From CAZFAT01 sp964517075 (lineage in GTDB: Bacteria; Acidobacteriota; Vicinamibacteria; Vicinamibacterales; SCN-69-37): 5,622 nt of DNA. The stretch is taken from assembly GCA_964517075.1 (NCBI GenBank), contig CAZFAT010000389.1, positions 1-5,622 of the forward strand, in the 5' to 3' direction. The position numbers and the translations under genes are program-made. Below are positions 1 to 5,622 of the stretch, piece by piece. The notes beneath the pieces were generated by a model that saw only the letters and a list, made by a program, of their open reading frames with translations, did no database searches and was not told where the DNA came from. Position 1 is the stretch's first letter. Each line of letters starts with the position of its first letter.

Positions 1-576
1 GGTGAGGTTCGGGCCGACGTGGCAGGTCACGCAGTGGCCCTTGCCTCTGAAGATCTTCAGCCCCTGCTGCTCGCGTGCGTCGAGCGCGCCGCGATCGCCG
101 TCGGCGAAGCGATCGAAGCGCGAGTCGCCCGACAGGATCGATCGGACGTAGCTCGCCAGCGCGAACGCCATCTCGCGCTCGGTTAGGCCCACGCGGGCGG
201 CCGCCTCGGTGGCGCTGAACCCGAGCTCGTCGGGATCCCCGATGGGCGCCAGCACCTGCGCCTCGAGCGAGTCGGCCCGTCCGTCCCAGAAGAACGCGCG
301 CCCGTAGCCGCGATTGATGAGCGCGGGGGCATTGCGACGCCCCACGCGTCCCTGGATGCCGACGGCGACGGGGCGCGCATCCGAGAACGCCCGCCGGGGG
401 ACGTGGCACGTCGCGCAGGACAGGGATCCGTCGCGCGACAGGCGGCGATCGAAGAACAGTGCCCGCCCCTGCGCAATCCTGTCGGCCGTCAGCGGATTGG
501 CCTCGGGCACGGGCATGTAGAGGTCGAGCCCGAGCGGGATGACGAGGACGACGGCTGCGATCGCAGGCTGCCACAT
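1..576 (-). CDS. Di-heme c-type cytochrome peroxidase (CcpA/MauG superfamily), N-terminal part
   Basis: Partial gene running off the left edge; 192 codons are visible from ATG 576. The family uses two covalent hemes c, in the classical members to reduce H2O2 to water with electrons from a small cytochrome or cupredoxin, in the periplasm. Two heme-attachment motifs are seen: CATCH (Cys54, Cys57, His58) and CVTCH (Cys182, Cys185, His186). Between them is the family signature 'NAPALINRGYGRAFFWDGRA' (residues 82-101). Its Trp97 matches the conserved tryptophan that relays electrons between the hemes in CcpA and MauG. Residues 5-20 are hydrophobic without a clear cleavage site, so this is either a signal peptide or an N-terminal anchor. 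The 'MPVPEANPLT' stretch after it is typical of this subgroup. Probably 130 or more C-terminal residues are missing, so the second-heme distal ligand cannot be checked; peroxidase versus MauG-like oxidase is undecided. There is no clear Shine-Dalgarno, but ATG 576 is the first usable start after the upstream stop, 36 bp away, which suggests coupled translation. Confidence 0.93.
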   Translation of the reverse strand, partial: MWQPAIAAVVLVIPLGLDLYMPVPEANPLTADRIAQGRALFFDRRLSRDGSLSCATCHVPRRAFSDARPVAVGIQGRVGRRNAPALINRGYGRAFFWDGRADSLEAQVLAPIGDPDELGFSATEAAARVGLTEREMAFALASYVRSILSGDSRFDRFADGDRGALDAREQQGLKIFRGKGHCVTCHVGPNLT

Positions 577-612
577 GACCGATCGCGCAGAGTCGGCCGG
601 GGAATGCGTGGT

Positions 613-2667
613 CTATGGCTGCTTCAGCGTGTCCCTCAGCACCCAGACGGCGCTCGGGCGAGTCGGCTGCGTCACCATGAATGCCAGGTGACGGCCGTCG
701 GGGCTCAGCCGCGGCGTGCCGAACGACTGGTCGAGACCGAGCGGCACGGGCGTGGCCTGGCCTCCGCCCGCGATCGGCACGCGGATCACCGATCCCGACT
801 CGGTCACGTACACGGACCGGCTGTCGGGCGCCCAGCTCCAGACGCCGATCTGTCCTTCGGGCTGCCCGCGCCTGAGTTCCGTCGCAGGCCCGCCGGTCAC
901 GGGCACAAGGAGCAGCACGGGCGTCGACGTGGCGCGGTCCCCGCTTCGGACGACCAGCCGCTCGCCGTCCGGCGCGAGCCAGAAGTCCCAGAAGGCGGCT
1001 CGGCGGATGACGGTGCGCTCGCGACGAGACGCGACGTCGATCTCGACGATGGCATCCCGCGTCTCGTCGTTGTCCGTTCCGGGTCGATCGAAGGCGCGGT
1101 GCTGATAGAAGATCTTCGACCCATCACGCGACCACGCGGGCAATCGCTTCAGCTCCTCCGGCCGCTCCGTCAGTGCCAGCGGCGACGCGGCCCCAGTGGT
1201 GGCGTCCAACAGGTGAATCCCGGAGCGTCCCTTCGAGTCCGTCCCCTGCGCCGCGAACAGGCGACCGTCGGGCGACCAGCGAATCCACGCATCCCGTGTC
1301 GCGCTGTAGAGCTCGATGCCAGGCCGCACGGTGCGTGCGACCTTGCCGCTCTCACGCGATTGAATGACGATGACGTCGCCATCAGATCGGTCGGACACAT
1401 AGGCCAGCTCGCGGCCGTCGGCCGACCACTCGGGCGAGCCATTCGACCCGACGAACTGCTGGACGGCCGTCGCCGGCGGCTGCAGGAACCGCTCGCCGGT
1501 GAAGTCGTAGGCGGCGACCCGCAGATCGAACGCGACGCCGTGAAACACCGGCGCCGTACGGATGTACGGGATGCTGCCGTCGTCTGCGACGCCGAGCACA
1601 CGGCCACCGAAACCGCTGCTGACAAGTTCCGGCTCGCCCCGGGGGGTGCCGTCGGCCCAGCCCACGGCCCAGAGTCCCGGCTCGCCGCTGCGATCGCTCG
1701 TGAACAGGAGTCGCCGGCCGTCAGGCGCCCAGCCGACGAGCGTCTCGTGGCCGGGAAATCCGACGGCCGTGACCTGTCGCGTGCCGTCCACCGATAGCAC
1801 GACGACGTCGCGCTGGCCGAAGGTCTCCGCTGCCGGCACGTCGAAGGCGAGAAAACGCCCGTCCGGCGAGAAGGCTACGCGGCTCGGCTGCCGCCAGTCG
1901 ATGGACTTGAGCACACGCAGCCGGCCGTCGGCAGCACCGACGAGCGCGATTTGGGACGTGCGGTCCGGTCGTCTGATCATGACGGCGATCGAGGCGCCGT
2001 CGCGGGACCAGTCTTTGACCGAGATCTCGGCGATCTCCGGGTTCGAGTACAGCGTCCGAATCGGCCGCAGCGCGGCGGATTCGATGCCGATCAGCCGCAC
2101 GTCGGCCCGGCCGTCCGTCACCCAGCCCACGGCAAGCGACTGGCCGTCTGGCGCGAAGGCCCCATCGCGCGCCGAGCCGTCGTCGCCTGGCGCAAGGCTC
2201 CGGTCGGTGCCTCGATCGAGGTCACGCACGAGAAGATCGGTGCCGCGACTCGCCTCTCGCCACTGGCGATACGCCAGGAGCCGGCCGTCGTCTGAAACCG
2301 TGCTGATGACTTGCGCGCCCCTCGGCAGTTCCCAGACTTCGGCAAATGTCGACCCGGCGGAGACGCGCGCGGAGCCCAGCGCGCGGCCGCCGCCGGGCGA
2401 GATGACGGTGCACGCGACTCCCACGGCCAGGGCGAGCGCCGTCAACGCCGGCCGGCGCGCGGGGCGCACGGGCACGTCCGCAAGGACCTTGCGGTTCGCC
2501 CGCCACAGGTCCAGTTCGCCGGGATAGGCGTACACGCTGCTGCGGGTGAGGTGCCGATGCCGGTGTACCGGCAGCCCTTCGGTCCGTTCCCACCGCCGGA
2601 CCGTGCTCTCGTCGCGTCCGAGGTACGCGGCGATTTCCTTCCAGGAGTCGAGACGTCCTTCCGACAT
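613..2667 (-). CDS. Membrane-anchored HTH regulator-like protein with PD40/TolB-type beta-propeller
   Basis: A 684-residue protein. Residues 6-60 form a MerR/excisionase-like helix-turn-helix ('SWKEIAAYLGRDESTVRRWE', then GLPVHRH and a SVYAY..ELDLW wing) of the type common in Acidobacteriota. An Arg-rich stretch (68-72) precedes one hydrophobic segment (about 73-90). With positive charges inside, the HTH should be cytoplasmic and the rest extracytoplasmic. Residues about 120-680 hold some ten PD40/WD40-like repeats with S/A-P-D-G-R cores, for example near residues 171, 219, 266, 313, 414, 464, 512, 564, 612 and 654, as in TolB-type propellers. A peptidase domain, sometimes fused to such propellers, is absent. 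Start 2667 is preferred: an AAAGGA ribosome site lies 8 nt upstream and the protein begins just before the conserved HTH. An upstream in-frame GTG at 2697 would add ten residues but lacks this support. The protein is probably a membrane-bound one-component regulator or sensor; ligand and target DNA are unknown. It heads the operon with the cytochrome peroxidase. Confidence 0.88.
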   Translation of the reverse strand: MSEGRLDSWKEIAAYLGRDESTVRRWERTEGLPVHRHRHLTRSSVYAYPGELDLWRANRKVLADVPVRPARRPALTALALAVGVACTVISPGGGRALGSARVSAGSTFAEVWELPRGAQVISTVSDDGRLLAYRQWREASRGTDLLVRDLDRGTDRSLAPGDDGSARDGAFAPDGQSLAVGWVTDGRADVRLIGIESAALRPIRTLYSNPEIAEISVKDWSRDGASIAVMIRRPDRTSQIALVGAADGRLRVLKSIDWRQPSRVAFSPDGRFLAFDVPAAETFGQRDVVVLSVDGTRQVTAVGFPGHETLVGWAPDGRRLLFTSDRSGEPGLWAVGWADGTPRGEPELVSSGFGGRVLGVADDGSIPYIRTAPVFHGVAFDLRVAAYDFTGERFLQPPATAVQQFVGSNGSPEWSADGRELAYVSDRSDGDVIVIQSRESGKVARTVRPGIELYSATRDAWIRWSPDGRLFAAQGTDSKGRSGIHLLDATTGAASPLALTERPEELKRLPAWSRDGSKIFYQHRAFDRPGTDNDETRDAIVEIDVASRRERTVIRRAAFWDFWLAPDGERLVVRSGDRATSTPVLLLVPVTGGPATELRRGQPEGQIGVWSWAPDSRSVYVTESGSVIRVPIAGGGQATPVPLGLDQSFGTPRLSPDGRHLAFMVTQPTRPSAVWVLRDTLKQP

Positions 2668-2675
2668 GGAGCCCG

Positions 2676-2681
2676 TCCTTT
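2676..2681 (-). promoter_or_regulatory. Shine-Dalgarno deciding the start of the HTH/PD40 gene
   Basis: On the minus strand AAAGGA is followed by an 8-nt spacer and ATG at 2667. No comparable purine run precedes the alternative GTG at 2697, so this site favours the shorter, 684-residue protein. Confidence 0.7.
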
Positions 2682-2721
2682 CCGCGAAGCATCGCACGGC
2701 CGACGTGGCCGTGGCACAGCG

Positions 2722-2750
2722 ACGCTACGCGGCGGCCCGCGGCCGGGCAA
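2722..2750 (-). promoter_or_regulatory. Possible sigma70-like promoter of the leftward operon
   Basis: Minus-strand TTGCCC (2750-2745, 4 of 6 matches to TTGACA) and TAGCGT (2727-2722, three matches to TATAAT, including the key first, second and last bases) are separated by exactly 17 bp. Transcription would begin near 2715, giving a leader of about 48 nt and leaving the GTG at 2697 inside it. Such matches arise by chance in GC-rich DNA, so this is only a candidate. Confidence 0.3.
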
Positions 2751-2956
2751 CCGGCAAGAGCGCGAATCGGGCCGATGAGCGCTGATGCGCGGTCCGACGA
2801 CTCGAACGAACGGCGGAGCCCGAGCCAGGCGCGGGGTGGCATGACCTCCGCCGGCTCCTCCTGGCTCTGGACAGTAGGATCGATTAGAAGGAGGTCGGCT
2901 GGTCAACGGAATCGCCCCCTATCAGACACGGGCCCCGCCGGGACACCGGGATCCGC

Positions 2957-2962
2957 AGGAGG
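2957..2962 (+). promoter_or_regulatory. Strong Shine-Dalgarno (AGGAGG) of the mini-ORF
   Basis: AGGAGG lies 8 nt ahead of ATG 2971, near-ideal spacing. It is much stronger than anything before the SNF2 GTG at 3022, which is preceded by CCTTCTGATACGC with no ribosome-site character. Either ribosomes load here and reach 3022 by reinitiation, or the pairing in the leader controls access. Confidence 0.5.
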
Positions 2963-2970
2963 GCCGATAG

Positions 2971-2997
2971 ATGCTCGCGCGCCTGGCAATACAGTAG
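2971..2997 (+). CDS. Possible leader peptide MLARLAIQ
   Basis: ATG followed by seven sense codons and TAG, in the same frame as the SNF2 gene and ending 24 nt before its GTG start. It is supported by the well-spaced AGGAGG and by lying wholly inside the loop of the leader stem. The peptide has no run of one amino acid as in classical biosynthetic attenuators, so if it acts, it probably does so through ribosome position rather than amino-acid sensing. It could also be a chance ORF, or the original N-terminus of the SNF2 gene cut off by a nonsense change at 2995-2997. Confidence 0.35.
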   Translation: MLARLAIQ

Positions 2998-3021
2998 GGT
3001 AGACCGGCCCTTCTGATACGC

Positions 3022-5622
3022 GTGCTCACCCTGCAACTCTCCCCCCACGGACATCTCCGACTGGTCGACGCCGCCGACGCGCCGCTCCTCGATGACGCCG
3101 TCGCGGCGCGCCTCCGCGACGCCTTCGCGCGCGGCACTGGCGACGGCCTTCTGCAGCTTGGCGCCGTCGAGGTCACGACCGCGCTAACGGTGGTGTTGGC
3201 ATTCTGGCGCGACGTCGGCGCGCAGTACGTGACGGCCGCCTGCAGCGTGCCGGCCGATGCCGGCGCGACCCTCGACCCCATCGCGCCGCCCGACGCCGGC
3301 GCCCTGGCCGCGCTCGTCGCGGCCGCGCCGCCGATGACCGGCCTCGAGTACCTCACCACCGACGTCCTGGCCACGCTCTGGCGCGATCTGGATGACGCGT
3401 TCCGCCGTGCGCTCCGGGCGTCCGGCCTGTCGCGCGAGGCCTTCCTGCACACGCAGCACGCCGCCTGGAGCGTCGTCGGCCGCGTGCACTTCAACCTGGC
3501 GGAGTACAAGCTCGATCCCGAGACGCCGTTTGCATTCCTCGCGACCTATACGACGTCGCTTTCGGCGCGCGGGAAAGCGCAGCACGCGCCGCTCGGCCGC
3601 GCCCTCGACGAGTTCGCCGGCGCGAAGAACAAGCCCCGCCTGCTGTCGCTGCTCGTGCCCGTGCAGCGCGCGGCGGAGGGGTGTCCGTGGCTGAAAGAGA
3701 TGGTGGACAGAGGAGACGTCTTCCATCCGCTGCGCTGGGACGCGGCCGAAGCCTATCGGTTTCTCCAGGACGTTCCGAAGCTCGAAGGCGCCGGCGTCAT
3801 CGTGCGCCTGCCGGCGCACTGGCGCGCGGGACGGCCGGCGCGGCCGCAGGCGCGGGCGACCGTCGGCACCAAACCGCCGGCGGGCATCGGCACGGAGGGG
3901 CTGCTCGACTTTCGGATGGACGTCACGCTCGACGGCGAGCCGCTGACGCCCAAGGAGATCAAGGCGCTGCTCGCCGGCACCGACGGCCTGCGCTTCCTGC
4001 GCGGGCGCTGGGTCGAAGTGCGCCGCGAGACGTTGCAGAAGATGATTGACGAGTTCGGCCGCATCGCGCGGACGGCGGCCGAGCGCGGCGTCACCTTCGC
4101 GGAGGCGATGCGGTTCGTGGCCGGCGCCGCGCTCGATCGCGAACCCGGCGACGCGGCCACCGATCGCGAGTGGTCGCACGTCGCGCCCGGCGAGTGGCTC
4201 CGCGAGGCGCTTGCCGGCCTGCGCGGTCCGGACGGCCTCGCGCGTGTGAACACCGGCGGACGCGTGCAGGCCACGCTGCGCCCCTATCAGGACGTAGGCG
4301 TCCGGTGGCTGCATCTGCTGTCGTCGCTCGGCCTCGGGGCGTGTCTGGCCGACGACATGGGGCTCGGCAAAACGCTCCAGGTGTTGGCGCTCCTCGCGGC
4401 CTCTCATCGCCGGGACGGCGACCCGCCCGCGCTCGTCGTGGCGCCGGCCTCGCTCGTCGCGAACTGGGCGGCCGAAGCGGCGCGGTTCACGCCGGACCTC
4501 GGCGTGCTCGTCGCGCACCCCTCGGCGATTCCACGGGCGGAGCTCGGTCAGCTCGATCCGGCGCTCGTCAACCGCGCCGATCTCGTGATCACGACCTACG
4601 GGACGCTCCCGCGTCTGCCCTGGCTCAGCGCGCGTCGCTGGCGGCTGGTCGTCATCGACGAGGCGCAGGCCATCAAGAACCCGACGGCCCGCCAGACCCG
4701 CGCGGTGAAGGCGCTGGACGCCCCGGCGCGCATCGCCCTCACGGGCACGCCCGTCGAGAACCGCTTGACGGATCTCTGGTCGATCTTCGACGTCCTCAAT
4801 CCGGGTCTGCTCGGATCGCACAAGCAGTTCGCCACCTGGACGAAGCGGCTCGCCGCCGCGCCCCACACCTCGTTCGCGCCGCTTCGCGATCTGGTCCGCC
4901 CCTACATTCTTCGCCGCATGAAGACCGACCCGGCGGTCATCCAGGATTTGCCGGCGAAGACGGAGGTGCCGGCATTCTGCGCCCTGTCGCCTCGCCAGGC
5001 CGCGCTCTATCAGCAAGCCGTGGACGAGCTGCGGGAACGGCTGGCCACGACCACGGGCATCGAACGGCGCGGTATCGTGCTCGCCTCCATGATGCGATTC
5101 AAGCAGATTGCCAACCACCCCTCGCACTGGCTCGGCGACGATCGCTGGCGCGAGGCCGACAGCGGCAAGTTCCGGCGCCTGCGCGAGATTGGGGAGACGA
5201 TCGCCGCCAAACAGGAAAAGGCGCTCGTCTTCACGCAGTTCCGCGAGATGACCGGCCCGCTCTCGACGTTTCTCGCGTCCGTCTTCGGCCGACCGGGCCT
5301 GGTGCTGCACGGCGCGACACCGGTTTCGCAGCGGAAGAGGATCGTGGACCAGTTCCAGCAGGACGAGACGACGCCATTCTTCGTGCTGTCGCTCAAGGCG
5401 GGTGGCACGGGCCTCAATCTGACCGCCGCGTCGCACGTGGTTCATTTCGATCGCTGGTGGAATCCGGCCGTCGAGAACCAGGCCACCGATCGGGCGTTCC
5501 GCATCGGCCAGACGCAGCCCGTGCTCGTGCACAAGTTCATCTGCCGCGGCACGGTCGAGGAGAAGATCGAGGAGCTGCTGGCGTCGAAGCAGCGGCTCGC
5601 GCGCGATCTGCTGGAGGGGGGC
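3022..5622 (+). CDS. SNF2/SWI2-family DNA-dependent ATPase with bacterial SNF2-associated domain (C-terminus cut by window)
   Basis: 867 codons are visible and the frame is open at the right edge. Such proteins are ATP-driven double-stranded DNA translocases that remodel protein-DNA complexes in the cytoplasm; the cellular role of this bacterial branch is poorly defined. Residues 1-240 match the uncharacterised N-terminal part usual in the family. Residues about 245-390 resemble the SNF2 helicase-associated domain (DUF3670; LLDFRMDVTLDGEPLT near 294 and LRGRWVEV after it). The first RecA lobe starts at TLRPYQ (418) and has Walker A DDMGLGKT (444-451), motif Ia PASLVANW (475-482), ITTYGT (523-528), Walker B DEAQ (546-549), LTGTPVEN (573-580) and LRRMKTD (630-636). 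The second lobe has ALVFTQF (734-740), SLKAGGTGLNL (790-800), DRWWNP (810-815) and DRAFRIGQ (823-830). All motor residues look intact, so it should be active. The ending DLLEGG suggests only some tens of residues are missing. GTG 3022 is the first ATG/GTG/TTG start after the in-frame TAG at 2995 but lacks a Shine-Dalgarno. Confidence 0.95.
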   Translation, partial: MLTLQLSPHGHLRLVDAADAPLLDDAVAARLRDAFARGTGDGLLQLGAVEVTTALTVVLAFWRDVGAQYVTAACSVPADAGATLDPIAPPDAGALAALVAAAPPMTGLEYLTTDVLATLWRDLDDAFRRALRASGLSREAFLHTQHAAWSVVGRVHFNLAEYKLDPETPFAFLATYTTSLSARGKAQHAPLGRALDEFAGAKNKPRLLSLLVPVQRAAEGCPWLKEMVDRGDVFHPLRWDAAEAYRFLQDVPKLEGAGVIVRLPAHWRAGRPARPQARATVGTKPPAGIGTEGLLDFRMDVTLDGEPLTPKEIKALLAGTDGLRFLRGRWVEVRRETLQKMIDEFGRIARTAAERGVTFAEAMRFVAGAALDREPGDAATDREWSHVAPGEWLREALAGLRGPDGLARVNTGGRVQATLRPYQDVGVRWLHLLSSLGLGACLADDMGLGKTLQVLALLAASHRRDGDPPALVVAPASLVANWAAEAARFTPDLGVLVAHPSAIPRAELGQLDPALVNRADLVITTYGTLPRLPWLSARRWRLVVIDEAQAIKNPTARQTRAVKALDAPARIALTGTPVENRLTDLWSIFDVLNPGLLGSHKQFATWTKRLAAAPHTSFAPLRDLVRPYILRRMKTDPAVIQDLPAKTEVPAFCALSPRQAALYQQAVDELRERLATTTGIERRGIVLASMMRFKQIANHPSHWLGDDRWREADSGKFRRLREIGETIAAKQEKALVFTQFREMTGPLSTFLASVFGRPGLVLHGATPVSQRKRIVDQFQQDETTPFFVLSLKAGGTGLNLTAASHVVHFDRWWNPAVENQATDRAFRIGQTQPVLVHKFICRGTVEEKIEELLASKQRLARDLLEGG

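Larger units (their letters stand above)
2956..3015 (+). promoter_or_regulatory. Leader stem-loop enclosing a mini-ORF ahead of the SNF2 gene
   Basis: CAGGAGGGCCG (2956-2966) can pair with CGGCCCTTCTG (3005-3015) over 11 consecutive positions: ten Watson-Crick pairs and one G-U (2959 with 3012). The 38-nt loop contains the whole mini-ORF at 2971-2997. The left arm contains the AGGAGG ribosome site, so the fold would hide it; the right arm ends 6 nt before GTG 3022. A ribosome on the mini-ORF would be expected to open the helix. The pairing is read directly from the sequence; a role in translational control is inference. A DNA-level dyad or chance pairing are alternatives. Confidence 0.45.
2668..3021. 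other. Divergent intergenic region (354 bp)
   Basis: The region separates the leftward HTH/PD40 operon from the rightward SNF2 gene and must hold promoters for both. The left third carries the leftward Shine-Dalgarno and a candidate promoter. The middle holds two interleaved 8-bp inverted repeats (2811-2818 with 2846-2853, and 2822-2829 with 2860-2867) and an AAGGAGGT at 2888-2895 with no ATG, GTG or TTG at a usable distance. The right end is the structured leader of the SNF2 gene. For that gene no convincing -35/-10 pair was found; TACAGT at 2990-2995 resembles a -10 box but has no partner and would leave a very short leader. No tRNA, small-RNA signature or mobile-element end was recognised. 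Confidence 0.7.

Noticed and set aside
403..1797. 464-codon open frame on the plus strand opposite the propeller and cytochrome genes
   Set aside because: It crosses two well-supported minus-strand genes and their junction; the product is Arg-rich and low in complexity, so it is a shadow frame.
700..2160. Short GC-rich motif resembling CGGCCGTCGGGC recurring many times, looking like a dispersed DNA repeat
   Set aside because: On the minus strand each copy encodes the P-D-G-R turn of a propeller repeat; it is explained by protein repeats rather than a DNA element.
2695..2697. GTG at 2697 as the start of the HTH/PD40 gene
   Set aside because: It has no good ribosome site, and the ten added residues precede the conserved HTH start, whereas ATG 2667 has AAAGGA at 8-nt spacing.
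2222..2842. 206-codon minus-strand frame overlapping the start of the HTH/PD40 gene
   Set aside because: It is out of frame with the conserved HTH and propeller repeats, and its Arg/Gly/Pro-rich product matches nothing known to me.
2930..2955. GC-rich palindromic stretch around CCCCGCCGGGAC considered as an intrinsic terminator
   Set aside because: The stem is short, there is no T-run on either strand, and it lies between divergent gene starts where no transcript is expected to end.
2775..3002. 75-codon plus-strand frame covering much of the intergenic region
   Set aside because: It has no ribosome site before ATG 2775, a biased Arg/Ser/Gly/Pro composition, no recognisable family, and it overlaps the SNF2 leader elements.
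3184..5532. 782-codon open frame on the minus strand opposite the SNF2 gene
   Set aside because: It lies antisense to a gene with every SNF2 motif intact; its product is Arg/Glu-rich without a recognisable domain, as expected of antisense frames in high-GC3 DNA.

Overview
The window is GC-rich (visibly around two thirds G+C, with strong G/C preference at third codon positions). It carries three protein genes around one divergent intergenic region. The best taxonomic guess is Acidobacteriota, possibly a Vicinamibacteria-like lineage. This rests mainly on the large leftward gene, which joins a 'SWKEIAAYLGR...VRRWE..EGLPVHRH' helix-turn-helix, one membrane segment and a PD40/TolB-like propeller, an architecture expanded in that phylum. 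The MPVPE.NPLT-type di-heme cytochrome peroxidase fits the same group. The assignment is an inference from gene style, not a marker gene.

Left part, minus strand, read right to left: a membrane-anchored HTH/PD40 propeller protein (start 2667, stop 613) is followed after 36 bp by the first 192 codons of a di-heme c-type cytochrome peroxidase of the CcpA/MauG superfamily (start 576, running off the left edge). The two are probably co-transcribed. A plausible reading is that a membrane-bound regulator or sensor with an extracytoplasmic propeller is linked to a periplasmic redox enzyme.

Middle, 2668-3021: a 354-bp divergent intergenic region. It holds the Shine-Dalgarno and a possible sigma70-like promoter for the leftward operon. 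Next to the rightward gene is a compact leader: a strong AGGAGG site, an eight-codon open reading frame ending in TAG, and an 11-bp stem that encloses this mini-ORF and ends 6 nt before the GTG start of the rightward gene.

Right part, plus strand: a SNF2/SWI2-family ATPase (GTG 3022, running off the right edge, 867 codons visible) with the bacterial SNF2-associated domain ahead of a complete two-lobed motor. All main helicase motifs are intact, and only a short C-terminal tail seems to lie outside the window. No functional link between it and the leftward operon is evident.

No RNA genes, insertion sequences, CRISPR arrays or integration sites were found. The most unusual item is the leader of the SNF2 gene.
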